A DNA stretch of 64,000 bases, taken from positions 275,549 to 339,548 of the forward strand of contig NZ_NPDS01000006.1 in NCBI RefSeq assembly GCF_002811925.1, given 5' to 3'. Under the pieces are notes generated by a model, which saw only the letters and a program-made list of their open reading frames with translations, had not been told where the DNA came from and searched no databases. Of this stretch, positions 1-16,590 are shown in pieces. Each line of letters starts with the position of its first letter. The first letter of the stretch is position 1. Origin of the DNA: Leptospira barantonii (lineage in GTDB: Bacteria > Spirochaetota > Leptospiria > Leptospirales > Leptospiraceae). A program made the translations under genes and the position numbers.

Positions 1-98
1 TAAAAGACCGGATTCACTGGAGTGATCCCAATTTGAACGTACCCGCTTTACTGAAAAGATTTTTTCCTTTTACAATCCCGCGCTTTCTATTAACATGA
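1..98 (+). CDS. C-terminal end of an upstream gene (partial)
   Basis: Reading from base 3, one frame stays open to a TGA at 96-98 and encodes about 31 residues ending in PRFLLT. The TGA overlaps the ATG of the next gene as ATGA, the usual sign of translational coupling in this genome. The start lies outside the window. The fragment is too short to name a family. The frame could be open by chance, but the ATGA junction makes a real gene end more likely. Confidence 0.5.
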   Translation, partial: KDRIHWSDPNLNVPALLKRFFPFTIPRFLLT

Positions 99-601
99 GA
101 TCGATGTTTCGTTTTTATTCGATTTTACCGTTCGTTTTTTTCTCGTTATTCGCCTGTAATTTTTCCAAGGAAGAATCGGTTCTCTATAAACTTTCTCTAT
201 ACGATTTGGAGGGACATGCGGTTTCTCTCAAGGACTATAAGGGAAAGGTTTTGCTTATGGATGTCTGGGCTTCTTGGTGCGAACCTTGTAAGGACGCGGT
301 TCCGGTTCTTGAAAAACTTTCGAAGGATCTCGAAGGGAAGAATGGAATTCTTCTCGGAATCAATACCGAGCCGGAACTCACCAAGGAAGAACATCTCAAA
401 GCGGCTCGGGAATTCGGAATGACGTATCCATTTTTTGTGGATCAGGATTTTTCATTCGTGAATCAATACAAGGTGGAAGGTCAACCGGCATTGATCGTCT
501 TCAGTCCTTCGGGAACTCTTCTGAAAATTCAATATGGAATCCGAGAACGAGATTATCCGAAACTCAGGGCGAGTTTTTCGAATTGGTTCAGTGCACCATA
601 G
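95..601 (+). CDS. TlpA/ResA-like thioredoxin-fold lipoprotein
   Basis: A 168-residue exported thiol-disulfide oxidoreductase of the TlpA/ResA/AhpC-TSA type. The hydrophobic N-terminus ends in a spirochaete-style lipobox (LFAC, Cys about 21), so it is probably a membrane-anchored periplasmic lipoprotein. The redox motif WCEPC is at about residues 61-65 after the typical WASW beta-strand, and the fold's cis-proline is in EGQPAL near residue 130. Members of this family reduce disulfides in apocytochromes or other periplasmic proteins; the substrate here is unknown. ATG at 95 was chosen because it overlaps the upstream stop; a second Met three codons later is possible. Confidence 0.85.
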   Translation: MRSMFRFYSILPFVFFSLFACNFSKEESVLYKLSLYDLEGHAVSLKDYKGKVLLMDVWASWCEPCKDAVPVLEKLSKDLEGKNGILLGINTEPELTKEEHLKAAREFGMTYPFFVDQDFSFVNQYKVEGQPALIVFSPSGTLLKIQYGIRERDYPKLRASFSNWFSAP

Positions 602-689
602 TATTGCATAACAAAGGAAATAAATAGGACCTTCTGCAACCTGTCGGGAAAAAAAGGGTTTATTTCTCAGGTTCCCTATTTACCTTTGA

Positions 690-716
690 ATCCTTGCCGA
701 CAAGGATCTTTGTCGG
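690..716 (+). promoter_or_regulatory. Two overlapping, mutually exclusive inverted repeats upstream of the acyl-CoA synthetase
   Basis: ATCCTTG (690-696) pairs perfectly with CAAGGAT (701-707) around a 4-base loop. CCGACAA (697-703) pairs perfectly with TTGTCGG (710-716) around a 6-base loop. The two stems share 701-703 and the first loop, so only one can form at a time. The element lies about 40 bases before the start codon. It could be a leader switch in RNA or overlapping operator half-sites in DNA; the sequence does not decide. Confidence 0.45.
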
Positions 717-726
717 AATTCCTAAG

Positions 727-738
727 TTGTTATAACAA
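727..738. promoter_or_regulatory. 12-bp perfect palindrome TTGTTATAACAA, possible operator
   Basis: A perfect 12-bp palindrome sits 18 bases before the acyl-CoA synthetase start, just ahead of its AGGAG ribosome binding site (747-751). A related word, TTGCATAACAA, is at 604-614 directly after the stop of the preceding gene. The pair could be two sites for one repressor, but an AT-rich palindrome of this length can also occur by chance. Confidence 0.35.
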
Positions 739-755
739 AAGATATCAGGAGTTAA

Positions 756-2810
<2,055 letters not shown>

Positions 2811-2837
2811 GATTTTCCAAAACTTTCATCGAATTCG

Positions 2838-2884
<47 letters not shown>

Positions 2885-2906
2885 CGCACGTACCGATAGG
2901 ATTGGT

Positions 2907-3586
2907 ATGGCCGGCATTCAGAAACAAATCCAAAAATCCTCCGTATTTTCGCCTTCGGGACACGGAGATTTATACGCTCTCGACAATCTCTATCTTTCAC
3001 CGCTCAGAGAAAACGAGATCTGGGATTTTTCAAACGTAAGTCGGTTTTCTCCGGAGAACCTTGGATTTCTTTGTATGAGATCCGTTCTTGCGGACCAGAA
3101 CGAAAGTAAAATATCGGTTCAAGGTTTTGGACACGGATTCGTAAGAGGACTTTCCAAAATAGAAGGTTTCGAGGACTGGGATCTGTTTCAAACAAAAGGG
3201 TTCATCCCGAAAGTAATCGGGAAAGAATCTCCGATGAAACTCAGTTCTAACATCCATGAAATTTTAAATCCCGCGCTTGCCAGTTACGAAAAGGAATTGT
3301 TCGAGGAATGGAACCCGAAAGGAATTTCCATCGAAGGAAAGTTCGAGAACAAGGAAATTCTGATCGCCGGCGCGGCGCTTCCCGAAGACGAAAAGAATCT
3401 TCCGAAACTTCTCAAGGATTTGATCCAGGTTCTTTCGGGAACTTCCGGAAAATTCTATCTCAGAACGGACAAACATTCGTATCTTTGTTTGAAAAAAGAA
3501 AAGGAAAGTTTAGGTCCGGTGTTCTTTCAAGAAAAGGAGAAGGTTTGGAATTCTTTCGTGTTCTTGATTTTGGAAGTCGAAAATTC

Positions 3587-3590
<4 letters not shown>
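2907..3590 (+). CDS. Conserved-looking hypothetical protein
   Basis: A 227-residue protein with no recognised domain. It has no signal peptide or membrane segment and looks cytoplasmic, with mixed alpha/beta character and many charged residues. Its 3' end overlaps the 3' end of the convergent ptsI by 4 bases. The ATG lies 18 bases after a weak purine-rich stretch. Codon use and length support a real gene rather than a shadow of another frame. Confidence 0.7.
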
Positions 3591-5329
<1,739 letters not shown>

Positions 5330-5423
5330 TCTTGAAGTGATTCCGAGTTCAAACTCGACTACAGAATTCTCGAAAAGAAGAATCTGACAATTCTTTTCTG
5401 GTTTATCGGATGGAGATACGAAA

Positions 5424-5459
5424 ATCCCGACAATCGAGTTTTGGGGCTCGTGTCGGGAT
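5424..5459 (-). terminator. Hairpin terminator downstream of lpxC
   Basis: ATCCCGACA (5424-5432) pairs with TGTCGGGAT (5451-5459), and an inner CGAG/CTCG stem closes the loop. Read on the minus strand it follows the lpxC stop by 16 bases and ends in a short T4 tract. The stem is strong but the T-run is short. Confidence 0.6.
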
Positions 5460-5475
5460 CGTTAGAACGCGGATT

Positions 5476-6381
<906 letters not shown>

Positions 6382-6677
6382 AGTTTTGAATTTTCGATTT
6401 TCCGACGGCCCATATTCAAAAGACGGCCGAGAAGGATTCGAAGTTCGCTTTGGTATTTGCCAAGGGACAAAATCCGATTTCCTTTCGGTTTCCGGTCTTT
6501 GTCGCACTGCACCTAATAAGCAAACTCTATGCCAAAAGGTTTAGGAAAATCGGTTTTTTCAAGCTTTGAAATCGGGGTTTAAGGTCCAATCCGACATAAT
6601 TCGAAATAAATTTCTGAATAACTGTCTCTTTTTTGCAACTGTGTATCCCTGCGGACACAGGTTATGGTCCCATTGAC

Positions 6678-7346
6678 CTACCAAGGCAATTCTTCCCCGT
6701 TCTGATGAAAGAATTTACCCGAGTTGTTTAGATTCAAGGATTCGATTCTTTCCATCAGACCCTCAACGCTTTCGGTTGTAGGAATTCCTTGTCCTCCCGT
6801 CATCGAAGTCGCGACCATTCCGGGATGAAAGATCCCAACCGAGATTCCTTTGGGTTTTAAGTCCCAGGCCAAACTGACCGCGATCGCGTTTAAGGCCGCC
6901 TTCGATGCTCTGTAACCGTAATAAGCTCCGGAAGAATTCTCGCCGATCGAACCCATTCTACTGGTTAAGAAGATCAACTTTGCGTTCGCGTTCAAAGAAG
7001 GCAACAAGGCCTTTACCATTTTGAGCGGGCCCAAAGCGTTTACTAAGAATTGAGTGAATACGTTTTCTTCGTCCAAACTTTGGAGATTGTCCGGAATCAA
7101 AATCCCCGCGTTGTTGATGAGAATGTCGATCTTCGTATCCATAAGTTTTGCGGATAAGTCTTGGATCGAGTTCGAATTCAAAACATCCACTCCCTCGAAA
7201 ATCCGAGTCGGTTTCAATCGAGTTAATTCGCTCGAAGACTTTCTACACAATGCGAAAACTTGATCGCCTTTGGCCATGTATTGTTTGGTAAATTCCAAAC
7301 CGATTCCTCGGTTGGAGCCCGTAATAAAAACGTTTCTATGAGTCAT
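6678..7346 (-). CDS. Short-chain dehydrogenase/reductase
   Basis: A 222-residue classical SDR. The nucleotide-binding TGSNRGIG motif is near residues 8-15, NNAG follows at about 80, and the catalytic Tyr and Lys are in YRASK near 150. It should be an NAD(P)-dependent oxidoreductase; the substrate cannot be told from sequence. The start was placed at ATG 7346 because GGAAG lies 6 bases upstream and longer versions run into the divergent AIM24 gene. ATG 7352 is an alternative. Confidence 0.85.
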   Translation of the reverse strand: MTHRNVFITGSNRGIGLEFTKQYMAKGDQVFALCRKSSSELTRLKPTRIFEGVDVLNSNSIQDLSAKLMDTKIDILINNAGILIPDNLQSLDEENVFTQFLVNALGPLKMVKALLPSLNANAKLIFLTSRMGSIGENSSGAYYGYRASKAALNAIAVSLAWDLKPKGISVGIFHPGMVATSMTGGQGIPTTESVEGLMERIESLNLNNSGKFFHQNGEELPW

Positions 7347-7433
7347 GTTCATCTTCCAAACTAACAATACGGATCGGTTCTGGAAACACTTTTCGATTGA
7401 CGTTCCGGTCAATTTATTTACATTGCTGGTTCT

Positions 7434-8099
7434 ATGAATTACGAGATCATTCACAAACCTTCGTATTCTTTTCTTAAAGTAAAACTATCTCCGGGTCAAA
7501 CGATCAAAGCCGAAGCCGGTGCGATGGTTTATATGACTCCGGGAGTGGACGTCGAAACCAAAATGGGAAGCGGATTTCTTTCCGCAGTCTCCAGAAGATT
7601 TTTCGGAGGAGAATCCTTCTTCTTCAATATCTTCAAAGCGCCTTCTGCGGGTGCGGAGATCGGACTCGCGCCGGAACTTCCCGGTGACGTAGTCGGTGTC
7701 GATCTTACGGACACGGGTTTGATCGTAGAAGCGGGAGCGTATCTCGCGTCCGACGAAACGATCACCATGAAACCGAAGTTTGGTGGAATCCGTTCTTTCT
7801 TCGGGGGAGAAGGTGTTTTCTTACTGGAGATTCTCGGCAAGGGAAAACTTTTTTTAAACGCGTACGGTGGAATTCTTCCCATAGACGTTCAAGGATCGTA
7901 TACGATCGACACGGGTCACGTGGTCGCATTCGATAAAACCCTTCAGTATAGAATCGCAAAGGCCGGAGGAAGTTGGAAGTCCACTCTGTTCGGCGGAGAA
8001 GGGCTCGTGATGGAATTCACGGGTCACGGAAAAGTATTGATCCAAACGAGAGTTCCGTCCGGATTTTTGTCCTGGCTTACCGGACTGCTTCCTCAATAA
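7434..8099 (+). CDS. AIM24 / TIGR00266 family protein, copy 1
   Basis: A 221-residue protein of the AIM24 family, an all-beta fold of unknown biochemical function. Diagnostic strings are KAEAGAMV near residue 24, GESFFFNIF near 60, GGEGVFLL near 124 and DTGHVVAFD near 160. It has no signal peptide and should be cytoplasmic or membrane-associated from inside. It is the first of three head-to-tail paralogues with gaps of about 10-20 bases, so the three are probably co-transcribed and may form a hetero-oligomer. Confidence 0.85.
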   Translation: MNYEIIHKPSYSFLKVKLSPGQTIKAEAGAMVYMTPGVDVETKMGSGFLSAVSRRFFGGESFFFNIFKAPSAGAEIGLAPELPGDVVGVDLTDTGLIVEAGAYLASDETITMKPKFGGIRSFFGGEGVFLLEILGKGKLFLNAYGGILPIDVQGSYTIDTGHVVAFDKTLQYRIAKAGGSWKSTLFGGEGLVMEFTGHGKVLIQTRVPSGFLSWLTGLLPQ

Positions 8100-8113
8100 G
8101 TATAAGGAATATT

Positions 8114-9492
<1,379 letters not shown>

Positions 9493-9513
9493 TTTCGTTT
9501 AACATTTCTCTTT

Positions 9514-9562
9514 AAAAAATCCGGGGTTGCGGTCGTTATCGTCCGTGCCTCGGATTTTTTTT
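9514..9562 (+). terminator. Terminator after the AIM24 cluster
   Basis: AAAAAATCCGGGG (9514-9526) pairs with CCTCGGATTTTTT (9548-9560), with one G-T pair and a 21-base loop. A run of eight T ends at 9562, about 70 bases before the loop-free start of the cyclase gene. Confidence 0.8.
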
Positions 9563-9598
9563 GAGCGATTTTAAATTTAGAGGTTCTATGCTGACGCA

Positions 9599-11743
9599 AT
9601 GTTGCGTTTTTGGGCCCATTCGATTCTATGTGTTCCGATTCTTTTTGCAATCTCTTGTAAAAAATTTTCAAATCCCGAATCTTCATTAAGACCGGTTCAG
9701 GCCGGGGTTGCCGACCTAAGCGGAGTCGACTTTGAAACAAGCGATCCCGTTCGGTTGGATGGAGAATGGAACTTTCAATGGTCCACGTTGCATACTCCGG
9801 ACGAGGTCCGAGTCGATCTACTGCAAGGTTATACACAAACGATCGATGTTCCCGGAAGTTGGAACGAATGGGTTCCTTCCGGAGAATCCAAAAAAGTCGG
9901 TGGTGCGGGTTTTGCGACTTACTTCGTTCGAATTCGATTGAATCCTTCTCTAAAAGGAAAACTTCTTACATTCAAATTTCCTCATGCAGGAACCGCATAC
10001 AAAGCTTGGATCGAAAATCAAGAAATAGCGTCGAGTGGAACCGTAGCGGATACGGCCGAGGTTATGAATCCTAAATACGTGAATAGAACCAAAAGTTTTC
10101 TCGTAGAAAAGGAAGAGGTTCTTCTTACGATACAGGTTTCCAACTTTCATCATAGAAAAGGAGGTCTTCGATTCGATTCCGTCTATATCGGGAGCGAAGA
10201 AAAGATACAGGCTCTCAATTCGCAAAGAAACACATATACGTTTTTTCTAATGGGAAGTCTGGTGATCATGTCCATTTATCATTTCGGTTTATTCTTCTTA
10301 AGAAAGGAGGACGTCGCCGCATTCGTTTTCGGAATTTTTTGTTTTTTGATCGCTTCCCGTCTTTTGTTTGTGGGAGAGGTTTGGATCACTTCCGTATTTC
10401 CGGACATCGATTGGGGCTGGATGTATCGACTTGAATATGCGACCTTGTATTTGTCCGCCCCGGTTTTTACCGCGTTCGTCCGTTTTGTTTTCACGGAAGA
10501 ATTTTATAAAAAAGTAATCTACGTTTTGTTTCCGATCTATTTCGCCTTAACGGTTTTCGTATTTTCCACGAAGCCGATTCTTTTTTCTCTGAGTTTAAGC
10601 ACGTTTCAGGGAATCGTAGTTCTGAATTCTCTTTATCTTTTATACGTGATTATCAAAGCCGCGATCCATAAAAAACAGGGAGCGATCTCCGCGTTGATCG
10701 GATTTTTTGCGTTCATTCTTACGATCGCGAACGATCTTTTGTATTACAACGAGTTTTATCTGACTGGATTTTCCAATCTTCTTCCTTTCGGAGTTTTTAT
10801 TTTTATCTTTTTTCAATCCTTGATTCTTTCCCAGATCTTTTCAAACGCGTTTCAATCGATCAAAAATCTCTCAAGGAATTTGAGTCTTACCAACGAGGCA
10901 TACAGTCGTTTTGTTCCTTCCGAGTTTTTGAAATTTTTGGACAAACGAAGCATCGTAGACATTCAGTTAGGCGATCAGATCCAAAAAGAGATGACGATTC
11001 TATTTTCGGACATACGTTCCTTCACGGACTTGAGCGAACGGTTAACTCCGAAAGAGAATTTTAACTTTCTAAATTCCTACTTGAGACGGGTCAGCCCCGT
11101 GATCCAAAAAAACGGCGGTTTTATCGATAAATATATCGGCGACGCGATCATGGCGTTGTTTCCCGAATCGGTAGAGGATTCGATCAACGCCGCCGTCGAG
11201 ATGCAAAGGGAAATCCGAACCTACAACCAACATCGATTGAAACTGAATTACGATCCGATTAAGGTGGGAATCGGAATCCATTCAGGAAATCTAATGCTCG
11301 GAATCATAGGCGCATACGAAAGAATGGAAGGAACGGTGATCGCAGATTCGGTGAACGTCGCTTCCCGGATCGAGGGTCTTACGAAGGTCTATGATACGGC
11401 GATTTTGATCAGCGATACGATTCTTAAAAAAGTGAAGGACCCTACCGCATACAATTATCGTTATATAGATCGCGTAAAAGTGAAGGGCAAATCCGAAAGT
11501 ATCGTCATCTACGAGGTGCACGACGGACAACCGGACTTCATCGTGGATCTGATGAACCAAAGCAAAGGACCGTTCGAACGCGGAATCGATCAGTATCAGA
11601 ATAGGAATTTCGCCGAAACGATTTCGTATATGGAGAAGGTTCTGGAAATCAACCCGAACGACACTCCGGCTCAGATTTATCTCAAACGCGCCAAATTTTA
11701 TCTCGAAAACGGCGTTGTCGGAGACATCTTAGAGGGTTCTTAA
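9599..11743 (+). CDS. 7TM-DISM receptor with class III nucleotidyl cyclase domain
   Basis: A 714-residue membrane signalling enzyme. The N-terminus looks like a lipoprotein signal (FAISC, Cys about 19). An extracytoplasmic beta-sandwich follows (DGEWNFQW, about 55-190; 7TMR-DISMED2-like), then about seven membrane segments (205-410) and a class III cyclase domain (about 455-640). The cyclase has LFSDIRSFTDLSERLTP and GGFIDKYIGDAIMALFP, including the two metal-binding aspartates. The last about 60 residues resemble one or two TPR helices. It should make cAMP or cGMP in response to an external ligand. The ribosome binding site is weak and the start is the least certain part. Confidence 0.88.
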   Translation: MLRFWAHSILCVPILFAISCKKFSNPESSLRPVQAGVADLSGVDFETSDPVRLDGEWNFQWSTLHTPDEVRVDLLQGYTQTIDVPGSWNEWVPSGESKKVGGAGFATYFVRIRLNPSLKGKLLTFKFPHAGTAYKAWIENQEIASSGTVADTAEVMNPKYVNRTKSFLVEKEEVLLTIQVSNFHHRKGGLRFDSVYIGSEEKIQALNSQRNTYTFFLMGSLVIMSIYHFGLFFLRKEDVAAFVFGIFCFLIASRLLFVGEVWITSVFPDIDWGWMYRLEYATLYLSAPVFTAFVRFVFTEEFYKKVIYVLFPIYFALTVFVFSTKPILFSLSLSTFQGIVVLNSLYLLYVIIKAAIHKKQGAISALIGFFAFILTIANDLLYYNEFYLTGFSNLLPFGVFIFIFFQSLILSQIFSNAFQSIKNLSRNLSLTNEAYSRFVPSEFLKFLDKRSIVDIQLGDQIQKEMTILFSDIRSFTDLSERLTPKENFNFLNSYLRRVSPVIQKNGGFIDKYIGDAIMALFPESVEDSINAAVEMQREIRTYNQHRLKLNYDPIKVGIGIHSGNLMLGIIGAYERMEGTVIADSVNVASRIEGLTKVYDTAILISDTILKKVKDPTAYNYRYIDRVKVKGKSESIVIYEVHDGQPDFIVDLMNQSKGPFERGIDQYQNRNFAETISYMEKVLEINPNDTPAQIYLKRAKFYLENGVVGDILEGS

Positions 11744-11785
11744 GGGATTCTTTCTATGGGGGATTCCCGCATTAGGGAGAATCCC
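11744..11785 (+). terminator. Inverted repeat after the cyclase gene, two possible left arms
   Basis: GGGAGAATCCC (11775-11785) can pair with GGGATTCCC-containing 11758-11767 or with GGGATTCT at 11744-11751 directly after the cyclase stop. No T-run follows, so it may be a processing or attenuation structure rather than a simple terminator. Confidence 0.4.
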
Positions 11786-11803
11786 TATAGACAAGTCTCC
11801 AAA

Positions 11804-11850
11804 AACGATTACAATTTCCGTATAGACTTCGGGTCTAATCGTTAAGGAGG
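11804..11850 (+). promoter_or_regulatory. Structured leader ending at the ribosome binding site
   Basis: AACGATT (11804-11810) pairs with AATCGTT (11837-11843). Inside it, AGAC (11824-11827) pairs with GTCT (11833-11836). The stem ends immediately before AAGGAGG (11844-11850), the strong ribosome binding site of the small lipoprotein gene, so folding could modulate its translation. Confidence 0.35.
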
Positions 11851-11856
11851 CGTTCC

Positions 11857-12180
11857 ATGAAGGCGAACGCAAGACTATTCTTCTTTTTAGGATCGGTAGG
11901 GCTTTTCATTCTTTTATCAACGGGCTGTTACACCGGACCGTATCGATACTACGACGATTGTCAGTCCATGGGTCCTTCGTATTCCAGAGACTGCGGAAGA
12001 TATTCAAACTATGGATACGGAGGCGGTTACGGATATCGCAACCAAGGGTATTATCCTTATTATCGAAACAATCCTTACTATTATGGAAATGGGGGCGGTG
12101 GCGGCAATCGACACAACCCTCTGCACATTCCTTCCGGAAGATTTCACAACGCGGGTCATCCGGCTAAGTGGAAACTCTGA
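11857..12180 (+). CDS. Small Gly/Tyr/Asn-rich lipoprotein
   Basis: A 107-residue protein with a lipoprotein signal peptide and lipobox LSTGC (Cys about 28). The mature part is dominated by Tyr, Gly, Asn and Arg in short repeats of the YGGGYGYRN type and ends in a basic, His-containing tail. This low-complexity composition suggests a flexible surface or periplasmic protein; no family is recognised. Start ATG 11857 follows AAGGAGG with ideal spacing. The preceding cyclase is separated by a hairpin, so it may have its own promoter. Confidence 0.75.
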   Translation: MKANARLFFFLGSVGLFILLSTGCYTGPYRYYDDCQSMGPSYSRDCGRYSNYGYGGGYGYRNQGYYPYYRNNPYYYGNGGGGGNRHNPLHIPSGRFHNAGHPAKWKL

Positions 12181-12184
12181 GAAC

Positions 12185-12223
12185 GGACCGATTCAATATT
12201 AGAAACTTTGAATGCGGTCCTTT
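12185..12223. terminator. Convergent-gene hairpin terminator
   Basis: GGACCGATTCAA (12185-12196) pairs with TTGAATGCGGTCC (12208-12220), with a single bulged G. A short T3 follows on the plus strand. It lies between the convergent lipoprotein and radical-SAM genes and may serve both. Confidence 0.55.
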
Positions 12224-12227
12224 CGAA

Positions 12228-13547
<1,320 letters not shown>

Positions 13548-13643
13548 CTTGATTAGACAATATCCCGAGTCGAACTGAAATGACACGCAGTTTTTTCGGG
13601 GAAACTCGGTTGATTTTTTCCGAAAAACCCCTTACCACAAGGC

Positions 13644-14843
13644 ATGATTTTTTCATCTTTACGTTCGGTTTTCATCCTTGGGTTCTTGTTTGTCTTTTTT
13701 CTCCATTCTCCCCTGTTTGCTAAAACGAAAAATGCCCCCGAGAAAAAGAAACCGATTCGAAAGGAAGCGGAAGTCGTTCCTTGGTACGGACAAGTCGCGG
13801 AAGGATTTCAAGAACCCACCGACATTCAATTCTTTCCCGGAAACGATCAACGAATGATCGTCTTGGAAAAACGGGGAAAACTTTTCGAAGTCGATTTAAC
13901 GACCAAGATCAAAACGTTGCGCGCGGATTTTACCGGGCAGGTGGAAACCAGATCGGAGGAAGGTCTTTTGGGTCTTGCGTTTTCACCGGACTTCGCCTCG
14001 GATTCTAAGTTTTTTGTAAACGTAATCGTAAAAGAAGGCGGAAAGGATCATTCTAAGATTCTCGAGTTTGAATGGAAGAATGACGTGGTTCAAAAAATCG
14101 AACACGCAAAACGAACTCTTCTCAAACAGGAACAACCGTATTCCAATCACAACGGAGGCCAGCTCGCTTTCGGTCCCGATAAAAAACTGTATATCGGTTT
14201 GGGAGACGGGGGCGGAGCCAATGATCCCTATAAAAACGGACAAAACCCCACAACGTATCTCGGTAAACTTCTCCGAATTCTTCCCAACCCTCAATCCTTC
14301 GGAGCGCCTTATAAGATTCCCGAAGACAATCCATTCGTAGGTCGTCCCGGCTTTTTACCCGAGATCTGGGCTTACGGACTTAGAAATCCCTGGAGATTTT
14401 CTTTTGATAAGCTTACTGGCGAACTCTACTTAGCCGACGTCGGCCAAAATGAATTCGAAGAACTCGATCTCATCCGAAAGGGAGGCAACTACGGCTGGAA
14501 TATCAAGGAAGGATTTCATTGTTTTAAGAAGAATTCGTCCTGCGACGAGCGGACTTGGATCGATCCGATTCACGAATATCCCCGAAACGAGGGGCAATCG
14601 ATTACGGGCGGTTACGTCTATCGCGGAAAGGATCTACCTAAACTGGTAGGTTCTTATATCTACGGGGATTTTGTGGTCGGTAAAATCTGGGTTTTAAAAC
14701 AAAAGGACGGTAAAAAGATCTCGAACGAGCTTCTATTTCAGATACCGTATCAAATCAGCACTTTTGGCCAGGATAGCGCCGGAGAGGTCTTTTTTGCCGA
14801 TTTTGGCTCAGGAAATATCTTTCGTATTATAAAAAAAAATTGA
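13644..14843 (+). CDS. Exported PQQ-type sugar dehydrogenase (glucose/sorbosone family)
   Basis: A 399-residue protein with a Sec signal peptide (cleavage after LFA about residue 26) and a six-bladed propeller of the GSDH family. Landmarks are GLLGLAFSPDF, YSNHNGGQLAFGPD with the catalytic-type His, LGDGGG, GLRNPWRFSFD and DVGQNEFEE. Family members oxidise aldose sugars in the periplasm with PQQ as cofactor. Leptospires do not grow on sugars, and no PQQ synthesis gene is seen here, so the real substrate and cofactor source are open questions. The N-terminus after the signal is Lys-rich. Confidence 0.85.
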   Translation: MIFSSLRSVFILGFLFVFFLHSPLFAKTKNAPEKKKPIRKEAEVVPWYGQVAEGFQEPTDIQFFPGNDQRMIVLEKRGKLFEVDLTTKIKTLRADFTGQVETRSEEGLLGLAFSPDFASDSKFFVNVIVKEGGKDHSKILEFEWKNDVVQKIEHAKRTLLKQEQPYSNHNGGQLAFGPDKKLYIGLGDGGGANDPYKNGQNPTTYLGKLLRILPNPQSFGAPYKIPEDNPFVGRPGFLPEIWAYGLRNPWRFSFDKLTGELYLADVGQNEFEELDLIRKGGNYGWNIKEGFHCFKKNSSCDERTWIDPIHEYPRNEGQSITGGYVYRGKDLPKLVGSYIYGDFVVGKIWVLKQKDGKKISNELLFQIPYQISTFGQDSAGEVFFADFGSGNIFRIIKKN

Positions 14844-14883
14844 AAGATTTGGAAAAAGCGATTCTATTGTCTGTTGAGAAACA

Positions 14884-14925
<42 letters not shown>

Positions 14926-14940
14926 CTCTTAAGGAAAATG

Positions 14941-16113
<1,173 letters not shown>

Positions 16114-16120
16114 TAACAGT

Positions 16121-16173
<53 letters not shown>

Positions 16174-16290
16174 CTTTGTACGAATCTTACGATTGAAGGC
16201 AGTCATTCTACATTATGGATCTTTTGAATCAACGCTAAACGTTCCTCAAATCTTTGTAGAAGTCGCGGAGGAGTTGTTTCTTTGCGAAAA

Positions 16291-16590
16291 TTAAGAATCG
16301 AATTTCTGATTCCAGAGCATGTGAATCGAATCCAAAATCTCCTCCATATCGATGAGCATAACTCGCTCTTTCCAATGAAGAATCATCTTATTCTTACCGA
16401 ACCCGTTGATCGGGGCCCAGTCCGCTTTTAAATCGGGGATGAGGTTGATCGTTTTTTCAAGAAGGTCTTTGACTTCGGATCGGCTGACCGGACCGTCTTT
16501 GCCTGAAAGAAATTGAATGATGGAATGGTAGAGAAGTTTTTTGATTTCTTCGGGAGGTGGACCTGCGGATGAATCTTCTATCCGTTCCAT
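16291..16590 (-). CDS. Small hypothetical protein downstream of lipA
   Basis: A 99-residue, probably cytoplasmic helical protein with no recognised domain. Its start overlaps the end of lipA by 13 bases, which implies co-transcription and translational coupling. It has no signal peptide or membrane segment. The link to lipoylation is positional only. Confidence 0.65.
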   Translation of the reverse strand: MERIEDSSAGPPPEEIKKLLYHSIIQFLSGKDGPVSRSEVKDLLEKTINLIPDLKADWAPINGFGKNKMILHWKERVMLIDMEEILDSIHMLWNQKFDS

